A stretch of 64,000 bases of DNA from Sulfitobacter aestuariivivens (GTDB taxonomy: Bacteria; Pseudomonadota; Alphaproteobacteria; Rhodobacterales; Rhodobacteraceae): the NCBI RefSeq assembly GCF_014763045.1, contig NZ_JACTAG010000002.1, positions 620,001 to 684,000 on the forward strand. Direction: 5' to 3'. The first letter of the stretch is position 1; every line of letters begins with the position of its first letter. Made by a program: the position numbers and the translations under genes. Under the pieces are notes generated by a model. It saw nothing but the letters and a program-made list of their open reading frames with translations. It had not been told where the DNA came from and made no database searches. Positions 45,266 to 52,592 of the stretch are shown here, one piece after another.

Positions 45266-46345
45266 CTACTGCGCCCCATAGGCATTGGCATCATGCTTTT
45301 CGACGATCTTGGCGAAGCGACGGGCAAAGCGTTCGTCGGCCTTGGCTTTCGCCTCCAGCACCTCGCGCGCAAAGACCATGTGATCTTCGTGTGCTTCGAG
45401 CATATCCGCCATCCGCGCGTTCGTCGCAGACCCAATCCCGGCCATCGCACTTTGGGCTTCCTGATCTGTCTTGACCCCGATCTCGTTGATACGGTGCGCC
45501 ACATCCTGCTGTTGTGCGGTCTTGAGCGATTTGGTCAGCGCATCATACAACACGACCCGCTGCTTGGTGTCTGTCTGCAGCTTGTTGATCAAGACCATCT
45601 GCGTCGCAGCCTGGTTTTGCAGGGAATCGATCCAGGTCTTGCCCTTCTCGATGTACCGCTCCAGCGTTTGCGACTTGGCCAGCTTGACCTGCTCATCCTG
45701 CACCAACGCGTTATATTTCGCATTCGCTTCGGCCAGCTCGGTTTCAAGCTTGGTCCGCTTGGCGGCGTCTGTCTCTGACGCAATCGCGTTCTCTAGTTTG
45801 ATAATTCTGGGGTCCATCCCCTGGATGTCCGCCCGGATCGTTTCCAGCTCCCCAACGGTCAGTTCGCGTTCGTCCAGTGTCTCGCTCAGGTTACCTTCAA
45901 CCTTGACTTTTTGCTCTTCCAGCATGGCCAACTGCCCCTCCAGCAGGTTGACGATGGTGTCCGACTTGGAAATCAGATCCTGCAACTTGTCGTCGATAGA
46001 CGCAGAGCGCACCCGTTCCTGCCGCATGCTGTCCGACTTGGCACTTGAAAAGATGCCAACCACGCTTTCCCACCCGGTCTTGCTGCGCATTTCGTCAAAG
46101 TCCCGGCTGAACCCGGCAGTGACATCGTCCAGCCCCATGATCAACTCGGCGATATTGGCATTCATGACGTCCGTATGGGCATGCACATCTTCAAGCGACG
46201 CATTTTCAATGTCGATCATCGCGTCGTCGCCGGTCTTGAGCTTGTTGCGCGCTGTTTCGATCCGGCTCGTCAACTCGGCGATCTTCGCCTGTGCTTCCTG
46301 CACCTGCGATTGAGATTCCTTAACCTGTGCATCCAAGTTGGCCAT
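45266..46345 (-). CDS. Long coiled-coil protein, remotely TelA-like
   Basis: ATG at 46345 follows AAAAAAGGAACGTTTG; TTG immediately upstream is rejected. The 359-residue protein is almost wholly helical. Residues 1-40 and 120-260 are heptad-like, rich in E, K, A and Q, with LLEGQLAMLEEQKVKVEGNLSE and KYNALVQDEQVKLAKSQTLERYIEKGKTWIDSLQ. There is no signal or membrane helix. The YIEKGKTWIDSL segment followed by a helical region with LINKLQTDTKQRVVLYDALTKSLKT recalls the middle of TelA/KlaA toxic-anion resistance proteins, but this is an impression and not a motif match. It is the first gene of the eight-gene run. Confidence 0.82.
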   Translation of the reverse strand: MANLDAQVKESQSQVQEAQAKIAELTSRIETARNKLKTGDDAMIDIENASLEDVHAHTDVMNANIAELIMGLDDVTAGFSRDFDEMRSKTGWESVVGIFSSAKSDSMRQERVRSASIDDKLQDLISKSDTIVNLLEGQLAMLEEQKVKVEGNLSETLDERELTVGELETIRADIQGMDPRIIKLENAIASETDAAKRTKLETELAEANAKYNALVQDEQVKLAKSQTLERYIEKGKTWIDSLQNQAATQMVLINKLQTDTKQRVVLYDALTKSLKTAQQQDVAHRINEIGVKTDQEAQSAMAGIGSATNARMADMLEAHEDHMVFAREVLEAKAKADERFARRFAKIVEKHDANAYGAQ

Positions 46346-46348
46346 CAA

Positions 46349-46485
46349 ACGTTCCTTTTTTCAATGCGTTACTATGTATATAGGGAATGTTACGGCAATT
46401 TACATCACCTTCCCGCGAATTTCAGATCAAGTGTGGCAAAAGCAGGGACGATTTGGAAGGGGTCAGTGCATGCTTGCGTTTCAGC
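46349..46485 (-). promoter_or_regulatory. Probable promoter region of the eight-gene ATPase operon
   Basis: This 137-bp gap upstream of the coiled-coil gene is AT-rich toward its start, with TATATACATAGTA (minus strand) near 46370-46382. A TTGCCG at 46393-46398 is at imperfect spacing. No operator palindrome was found. Confidence 0.3.
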
Positions 46486-47706
46486 CTATGACGTCGCCTC
46501 AACGCCCGCCCGCCGCGCCGTAAGGGCCAAAACCATCCATCCCAGAACGCCCGCAATGATATACCAGATCAGAACTGCGCGAATGTCATCGTAAGGCATC
46601 GCCGCAACATCTGTTGTCGACACGGATGCCGCGAAAAGCGATCCGGCAAAGACCAACTTGCCACACAGACTTTGAAACGACACGTAGGTCGCGCGTGCGG
46701 TGTTCTCCAGCAAGGGCTGTATCCGCCCCATCTTGAACGGATGGGACAACGCATCCGGCACGATCCGCAGGAACAGAACTGCAATGGCCAGCCAACTTTG
46801 AGTAAGCGCCAGCACCGTGATCAGCAAGATCTGCATACCGAATGCCAGCAACAAAATTGCGGGCAAGCCAAGCATCCCGCGCAGACGCATCGCATGAATA
46901 GACGCAACCGTGGACAGGCCCATCATCACAGCGGTTACCGCCCCGCTGACCAACGGCGCTTCCCCGGCAAGGCCGACCTGAGACAGCGCAGAAAGAATAA
47001 AGGGCTGGCCAAACACGAACGGCAAATGGCTGAACCCATACATCAGCACACTCAGCGCGAAAATCCAGCGCAAGACGGGCAGTCTCAGCGCGGTACGCAT
47101 CGCATCCCACTGACCACCGCCACCCAGACCGCGTTTTTTCGGCGGTTCGGCAAATCGCGACGCAATAAGCGTCCCTGCACCCATCGCAACGGCCGCTGCA
47201 ACAAACGTCGCGCCCAGACTGACAAGGGCGATCGCCCCGCCGATCACCGCCGAAAGCGCAAACCCGATAAGCGAGAACTGCAAGGCACGGGTTTCCTGGG
47301 CCTCGACCTCCTCTGCACGGCCTTCCGCCTCAAGAGATTCGTACAACAACGCGCTGTCCGTGCCGGACGCCAGCGCACTGGCCGAGCCAACAAAGAATTG
47401 TCCCACAGCAAAAGCGGCGAAACTGTCCCCCAGCGCAATCAGCAGCGATCCCAACACACCCGCCAGTGTTGCAGCGATCAGCGTCTTGCGGCGGCCCAAT
47501 CGGTCAGATGCATAGCCAGACGGCACCTCAAGCACCGTCACCGAGATGTCATATACCGCATAAAGCGCAATCGCCGCCCCTGGCGACAGGCTTTGCTGAA
47601 AATACAGAAACCAGACAGCCTGCCAGAACAACAGCGACTGACAAAACTTGAACCACGGATAAAGCGCGACATTGCCCGAAGTGGATGGCACGCGGACATC
47701 AGCCAT
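46486..47706 (-). CDS. MFS transporter
   Basis: The 406-residue protein has twelve predicted membrane helices. The cytoplasmic motif between helices 2 and 3 is GYASDRLGRRKTLIAATL, matching the MFS D-R-x-G-R-R/K signature. A VPSGYASDRLG context (helix 2) and a duplicated half-pattern around residues 220-400 are visible. It resembles drug/H+ antiporters of the DHA group, but the substrate is unknown. The hydrolase gene at 47725 lies 18 bp upstream on the same strand, so the two may be co-transcribed. Confidence 0.92.
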   Translation of the reverse strand: MADVRVPSTSGNVALYPWFKFCQSLLFWQAVWFLYFQQSLSPGAAIALYAVYDISVTVLEVPSGYASDRLGRRKTLIAATLAGVLGSLLIALGDSFAAFAVGQFFVGSASALASGTDSALLYESLEAEGRAEEVEAQETRALQFSLIGFALSAVIGGAIALVSLGATFVAAAVAMGAGTLIASRFAEPPKKRGLGGGGQWDAMRTALRLPVLRWIFALSVLMYGFSHLPFVFGQPFILSALSQVGLAGEAPLVSGAVTAVMMGLSTVASIHAMRLRGMLGLPAILLLAFGMQILLITVLALTQSWLAIAVLFLRIVPDALSHPFKMGRIQPLLENTARATYVSFQSLCGKLVFAGSLFAASVSTTDVAAMPYDDIRAVLIWYIIAGVLGWMVLALTARRAGVEATS

Positions 47707-47724
47707 GAATGCGCCCGGCCAAAC

Positions 47725-48516
47725 CTATTTGATCGCCAAAAGCGTGGCGATCATCTCGCTGTCGGGATCCGCCAGCGGTTCGATGATGTCAAAGTGATGG
47801 GTGTCCTCAACCACAAACAACTTGGCGCCCCAGGCGCGTGAAAATCCTTCCGCCTGCTCCAGGAAGGCGGGGCGTTCATCTGCGCCCACCCAAACGGTCA
47901 CATCAACGCCATGCGGCGGGCTCATGTTGACGGGGCTCTCGGCGACAGCAGCGGCCTCGTCCAGCCCCAGTATCTCGTTCATGGAGGTCTGCAAAAGCGG
48001 TTCCAGATCTGCCACCGGTGAGATGGAAACGATCTGCTCGACCCGGTTGCGGACGTCCGCCGCCAGCAGCAGCGGGTCCATCACCCGCGCAACCAATTGC
48101 CCCCCGGCAGAGTGCCCGGTAAGCGCAATCGGCCCTTGGGTGCGGCCCGCAATCTCGTTCAGCGCGGCGGCAATCTGCCCGCCGATTTGGGCAATGCTGG
48201 CCTCGGGACAAAGGTCATAGCTGGGCATTGCAACCGCCCATCCCTTCGCCAGCGCACCGGCAGCAAGATGCGAAAAAGACGACGCATCGAAGGCTTTCCA
48301 ATACCCGCCATGCACAAACACCACCGTCCCGCGCGCCACACCTTCGGGGTGGAAAAAGTCAAAGACCTGCCGTTTGGACGGCCCGTAGGATGCGCCGATT
48401 TGCGCCCGCGCGCCAAGGCTTTTGCGAAATGCCGCTGCTGCGTCTGCCCAGCGCGGCGGATAGGCTGCAGAACCTACGATATGTTCAGCGTTGGCGTATG
48501 CGTCATCAAGTGACAT
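47725..48516 (-). CDS. Alpha/beta hydrolase (kynurenine formamidase/esterase-like)
   Basis: ATG at 48516 follows AAGGAG (eight-base spacing); the 26-residue extension upstream is rejected. The 263-residue protein has the oxyanion HGGYWKAFD (HGGxW type), the nucleophile motif GHSAGGQLVARV and a likely C-terminal His in DTHHFDIIEPL. HGGYW plus GHSAGG is characteristic of kynurenine formamidase-like and BD-FAE-like esterases. No kynureninase or tryptophan dioxygenase gene is nearby. It is divergent from gabD across about 90 bp. Confidence 0.92.
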   Translation of the reverse strand: MSLDDAYANAEHIVGSAAYPPRWADAAAAFRKSLGARAQIGASYGPSKRQVFDFFHPEGVARGTVVFVHGGYWKAFDASSFSHLAAGALAKGWAVAMPSYDLCPEASIAQIGGQIAAALNEIAGRTQGPIALTGHSAGGQLVARVMDPLLLAADVRNRVEQIVSISPVADLEPLLQTSMNEILGLDEAAAVAESPVNMSPPHGVDVTVWVGADERPAFLEQAEGFSRAWGAKLFVVEDTHHFDIIEPLADPDSEMIATLLAIK

Positions 48517-48608
48517 TGGCGGCTCCTTGGTGGTCGTTGGTGCATTCTCTAACTGGACAATCATAGCCATTGTTGCTTTGGGTGCCACAAACAAAAGCGG
48601 AGAGACCC

Positions 48609-50084
48609 ATGACGGACGCGAAAACCGACCTCAAAAGCCTGTTGAAAGACCCTACATTGCTCGAAACCCGCGCTTACATCGATGGCGCTTGGGTGGATGG
48701 CGATGACGGCACTTTCGACGTACTGAACCCCGCCCGCGGGGATGTGATCGCCAAAGTGGCAAATCTGAGCCGTGCACAGGTGGCGGATGCCATCGCGGCG
48801 GCTGAAAAGTCGCAAAAAGACTGGGCCAGCTGGACCGGTAAGGAACGCGCAGGCGTGCTGCGCAAATGGTTCGACCTGATGATGGAAAATCAGGATGATC
48901 TGGGCGCGATCCTCACCGCTGAACAGGGCAAGCCACTGGCCGAAGCGAAAGGTGAAATTGGCTACGGTGCCTCCTTCATCGAGTTCTTTGGCGAAGAGGC
49001 CAAGCGCATCTATGGCGAAATGATCCCCGGCCACCAGCGCGACAAGCGGATCATGGTGCTTAAACAGCCCATCGGCGTCGCCGCCTCGATCACGCCATGG
49101 AACTTTCCCAACGCGATGATCACCCGCAAAGCGGCTCCAGCACTTGCCGCGGGCTGTTCGTTCGTGGCGCGCCCCGCTGCTGAAACGCCCCTGTCCGCAA
49201 TCGTGATGGGCGTGCTGGCCGAACGGGCGGGCATCCCCGCAGGCGTCTTCAACGTGGTGCCGTCCTCGTCTTCCTCTGCCGTCGGCAAGGAATTCTGCGA
49301 AAACCCCGCCGTCCGCAAACTCACCTTCACCGGCTCCACCGAAGTGGGTCGCATCCTGCTGAAACAAGCCGCCGATCAGGTGATGAAATGTTCCATGGAA
49401 CTGGGCGGCAACGCGCCTTTCATCGTCTTTGACGATGCTGATCTGGATGCCGCAGTCGAAGGCGCGATCCTGTGCAAATTCCGCAACAACGGCCAGACCT
49501 GTGTGTGCGCCAACCGCATCTACGTGCAGGCGGGCGTCTACGACACCTTCGCCGAAAAACTGAAGGCGCGCGTGGAAAAGATGAAAATTGGCGACGGCTT
49601 TGAGGAAGGCGTCGACCTCGGTCCGCTGATCAACGGCGATGCCTCTGAGAAGGTCAAGGAACACATGGAAGACGCGCTGTCCAAAGGCGCCAAAATCATC
49701 CTTGGCTCAAAAGACGAAAAGATGGCAGGCAACTTCCTCGCCCCCACCATCATGACCGGCGTGACACAGGACATGCAGGTGGCGACGGATGAAACCTTTG
49801 GCCCGCTCGCTCCGCTCTTCAAATTCGAAAACGAGGACGATGTGATCGCCATGGCCAACGATACTATCTTTGGCCTCGCCTCCTATTTCTACGCCAAGGA
49901 CCTCAGCCGCGTTTACAAAGTGGCCGAAGCCCTCGAATACGGTATCGTCGGTGTGAACACGGGTATCATCTCAACCGAAGTGGCGCCCTTCGGCGGCGTC
50001 AAGCAATCGGGCCTTGGCCGCGAAGGCAGCCACCACGGCATCGAAGACTACCTGGAAATGAAATACGTCTGCCTGTCGGTCTGA
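48609..50084 (+). CDS. gabD: Succinate-semialdehyde dehydrogenase, NAD(P)-dependent
   Basis: The 491-residue enzyme starts MTDAKTDLKSLLKD at 48609. It has PWNFPNAMITRK, ELGGNAPFIVFDDADLD with general-base Glu264, and NNGQTCVCANRIYVQ with catalytic Cys298. The adjacent Cys300 matches the redox-sensitive pair seen in GabD enzymes. It oxidises succinate semialdehyde to succinate (GABA or polyamine breakdown). One oddity: the usual nucleotide-binding KPA (Lys) is ARPAAETPLSA here (Arg188). No GABA aminotransferase is adjacent. Confidence 0.9.
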   Translation: MTDAKTDLKSLLKDPTLLETRAYIDGAWVDGDDGTFDVLNPARGDVIAKVANLSRAQVADAIAAAEKSQKDWASWTGKERAGVLRKWFDLMMENQDDLGAILTAEQGKPLAEAKGEIGYGASFIEFFGEEAKRIYGEMIPGHQRDKRIMVLKQPIGVAASITPWNFPNAMITRKAAPALAAGCSFVARPAAETPLSAIVMGVLAERAGIPAGVFNVVPSSSSSAVGKEFCENPAVRKLTFTGSTEVGRILLKQAADQVMKCSMELGGNAPFIVFDDADLDAAVEGAILCKFRNNGQTCVCANRIYVQAGVYDTFAEKLKARVEKMKIGDGFEEGVDLGPLINGDASEKVKEHMEDALSKGAKIILGSKDEKMAGNFLAPTIMTGVTQDMQVATDETFGPLAPLFKFENEDDVIAMANDTIFGLASYFYAKDLSRVYKVAEALEYGIVGVNTGIISTEVAPFGGVKQSGLGREGSHHGIEDYLEMKYVCLSV

Positions 50085-50107
50085 CGCCATTGGGGCATGC
50101 CCCCAAA

Positions 50108-50162
50108 CTTCATCTTTCCAATAAACTCAAACCCCAGAGGCCGCGGCAAACGCGGCCCCTGG
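50108..50162. repeat. 22-bp repeat copy plus GC-rich terminator hairpin after gabD
   Basis: The repeat (50108-50129, CTTCATCTTTCC then AATAAACTCA) matches the arms of the 8.8-kb hairpin. It is followed at once by a 12-bp stem with one mismatch (CCAGAGGCCGCG at 50134-50145, CGCGGCCCCTGG at 50151-50162). A smaller TTGGGGCATGCCCC stem precedes it. It lies between convergent genes and is likely to terminate both. Confidence 0.7.
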
Positions 50163-50166
50163 CGTT

Positions 50167-50847
50167 CTATCCCAACGCCGCCACCTGCGCCTTTACTGCA
50201 CCAAAAACAGCATGGGGCGCGCGACCGAACTCCACATCAACCGGCAGTTCCGGACCTTCGCGCCAATGACCCAGCCAATAGATGGTGTCCGGGGTCTTCC
50301 AGACCCATGTCATCGGGTCCATTCCCGCAGCACTCAGCGCATCAATCACGTCATGATCAAAAAGCCGGTCCACGCTGACCCCAAGATAAACACCCAACGG
50401 AAGACCAGCATCCCCCAGCGATGTGCTGACCGCCTCCCGGTAGCGCGCCAGCAAATCGGTGATCTGCCGCTCGCGCTCCACGTCATCGATGCTTGCAAAG
50501 GGTTCGTCGTGAAACATATGCGACGACGCCAATGCCACATCGATCCGGCCGTCGGGGCCGGGCTCAGCGCCCCGCGCCGCAGCGTCCTCTTCTTCGCGCG
50601 CCTCCTGCATCTGCGCGCGAAACCCTTTTAGCATCGTCTCAAAAATATCATCCGGCAGGTTCATTCCACGAAGCCGGGCTTCAGTGACCTTTTCGATCTC
50701 ATCCAGCGACGGCCGGTCTTCGGCCCCCTCCTGCATCAATGCACTGGCAATCTGCGAAAACCCCGCCTCATCTGCCGCAATGAGCGCAGCAAAAAGCGCG
50801 TCCAGATCCTCCGTGATCGCCCAGCGCCATATCGACGTTTCACCCAT
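50167..50847 (-). CDS. Uncharacterised protein
   Basis: The 226-residue acidic protein begins MGETSIWRWAITEDLDALFAAL. It has no signal peptide or membrane helix. Distinct pieces are a helical N-terminal half with a long Glu/Ala run (AREEEDAAARGAEPGPDGR) and a C-terminal DPMTWVWKTPDTIYWLGHWREGPELPVDVEFG. No family is recognised. It begins 3 bp after the stop of the gamma-glutamyltransferase-like gene, so it is probably co-transcribed with it. Confidence 0.78.
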   Translation of the reverse strand: MGETSIWRWAITEDLDALFAALIAADEAGFSQIASALMQEGAEDRPSLDEIEKVTEARLRGMNLPDDIFETMLKGFRAQMQEAREEEDAAARGAEPGPDGRIDVALASSHMFHDEPFASIDDVERERQITDLLARYREAVSTSLGDAGLPLGVYLGVSVDRLFDHDVIDALSAAGMDPMTWVWKTPDTIYWLGHWREGPELPVDVEFGRAPHAVFGAVKAQVAALG

Positions 50848-50850
50848 GCG

Positions 50851-52446
50851 CTAAAACCCGACCGCCATGCCGTCCTTGCGCGGATCAGAGCCTGCCGCAT
50901 AGGCCCCGTTCTCCATCCGCCAGATCAGCTGCGCCCCCCCGAAACCGAAAGCATTGTCCGGCGCCTCCAGCGTCAGTTGATGCCCCATGGCGCGCAGCGC
51001 CTCGTGCGTCTTGGAAGGCATCGTGGTCTCACAGGCCACGCCCAGCCCCTCGGTTACCCGCCAGCGCGGTGCATCGACCGCCATCTGCACATCCTGATCC
51101 CAAAGCGCCGTGCGCAGCACCATCTGCACATGCCCCTGTGCCTGCATCGGCCCGCCCATCACACCAAAACTCATCTGCGGCGCGCCGCCCCGCATCAGGA
51201 ACCCCGGGATGATCGTGTGAAAGGGCCGCTTGGACGGCCCCACCAGATTCTGATGCCCCGGTTGCAACGAAAAGCCCGCGCCCCGGTTCTGCAGCGCGAT
51301 CCCATATCCCGGCACGACAACACCAGACCCGAACCCGGCATAATTCGACTGGATGAACGACACCATTATCCCGTCCGCATCTGCGGTGGCCAGATTGACC
51401 GTACCGCCGTTCCGCGGCGCCCCCGCCCCGAAATCCTGCGCATGATCCGGATCGATCAGCCGCGCGCGGCTTTTCAGATACCCCGGGTCAAGCAGATCCG
51501 CGGCCGTAACGGCGCTCATGTGATCGGGGTCCGCAACATAGCCTTCTGCATCCGCCAGCGCGAGCTTCATCGCTTCGATTTGCAGATGAACCGCCTGCGG
51601 ATCATCTGCCTCCAGATCGCGAATACCGGTGTGTGACAACATTCCCAGCCCCATGCAGGCCGCAATGCCCTGCCCGTTCGGGGGTATCTCGTGCAACTCA
51701 ACGGCGTCAAAACCCTGCGAGATGGTCCCGCACCAATCAGCCTCATGCGCGGCCATGTCCTCTACGGTCAGCGCCGCATCATGAGCCCGGGAGAACGCGG
51801 CAATCGCCTCCGCGATCTCCCCTTCGTAAAACGCGCGCCCCCGGCTTTCCGCGATAAGACGCAGGCTCCGCGCATGTCCCGCGCTGCGGAAAATCTCACC
51901 GGCGCGCGGCGCGCGACCCGCTGGCAAAAAGGTTTCGGCAAATCCGGGCTGTTTCCCCAGTACGTCCCCGGCCCGCGCCCACAGGGCCGCAACCACCGGC
52001 GTGACCGGAAACCCATCTTCCGCATATCCGATTGCGGGGGCAAAAAGGGCCTCAAATGGCAACTTGCCAAATCGCTCCGACAGCGCGACCCACCCCGACA
52101 CCGCCCCGGGAACTGTCACAGTTTCCCACCCGCGATAAGGCATCTCTGACAGACCCTCATAGCGCGCAGGCGACCACGCGGCAGGCGACCGGCCAGAGGC
52201 ATTGAGCCCATGCAGCTGCTCACCGTCCCACAGGATCGCAAAGGCATCCGACCCGATGCCATTTCCCGTTGGCTCAACCACCGTCAAGGCAATGGCAGTG
52301 GCCAGGGCTGCATCAACCGCATTGCCCCCGTGCGCCAGCATCGACAATCCGGCTTGCGCCGCAAGCGGATGGGACGTGACAACCGCATTGCGCGCCAGAA
52401 CAGCGGAACGGCGAGAGGGATAGGGATGGTTTGCGCGCAAATGCAT
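50851..52446 (-). CDS. Gamma-glutamyltransferase-like (Ntn-hydrolase) protein
   Basis: The 531-residue protein has the GGT architecture. The large subunit includes NAVVTSHPLAAQAGLSMLAHGGNAVDAALA and TGNGIGSDAFAI. The autoprocessing junction is NGGTVNLATADADG, where the Thr would become the N-terminal nucleophile, followed by SFIQSNYAGFGSG and GIALQNRGAGF. The junction reads GGTVN instead of the T-T-H-x-S motif of classical GGTs, and there is no signal peptide, so it is likely a cytoplasmic GGT-family hydrolase with changed specificity. It starts 3 bp before the following gene. Confidence 0.9.
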   Translation of the reverse strand: MHLRANHPYPSRRSAVLARNAVVTSHPLAAQAGLSMLAHGGNAVDAALATAIALTVVEPTGNGIGSDAFAILWDGEQLHGLNASGRSPAAWSPARYEGLSEMPYRGWETVTVPGAVSGWVALSERFGKLPFEALFAPAIGYAEDGFPVTPVVAALWARAGDVLGKQPGFAETFLPAGRAPRAGEIFRSAGHARSLRLIAESRGRAFYEGEIAEAIAAFSRAHDAALTVEDMAAHEADWCGTISQGFDAVELHEIPPNGQGIAACMGLGMLSHTGIRDLEADDPQAVHLQIEAMKLALADAEGYVADPDHMSAVTAADLLDPGYLKSRARLIDPDHAQDFGAGAPRNGGTVNLATADADGIMVSFIQSNYAGFGSGVVVPGYGIALQNRGAGFSLQPGHQNLVGPSKRPFHTIIPGFLMRGGAPQMSFGVMGGPMQAQGHVQMVLRTALWDQDVQMAVDAPRWRVTEGLGVACETTMPSKTHEALRAMGHQLTLEAPDNAFGFGGAQLIWRMENGAYAAGSDPRKDGMAVGF

Positions 52447-52504
52447 GGCGGGTCCTTCAGGTATCGCCCGCCCAAGCTAAACTGATCCGCTGCCGGGACA
52501 AGCG

Positions 52505-52535
52505 AAAGCAGACCGCAACAGGCACGGTCTGCTTT
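52505..52535 (-). terminator. Perfect 11-bp stem after the vWA gene
   Basis: AAAGCAGACCG (52505-52515) pairs with CGGTCTGCTTT (52525-52535) around a 9-nt loop. It is 58 bp past the minus-strand vWA stop; the CTTTCGCTTG tail is only mildly T-rich. Confidence 0.65.
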
Positions 52536-52592
52536 CAAATCTGCACCCCGAAGATGGGCGAACCCGACCCTCAGGGGGCCGGACCTTTCCGC

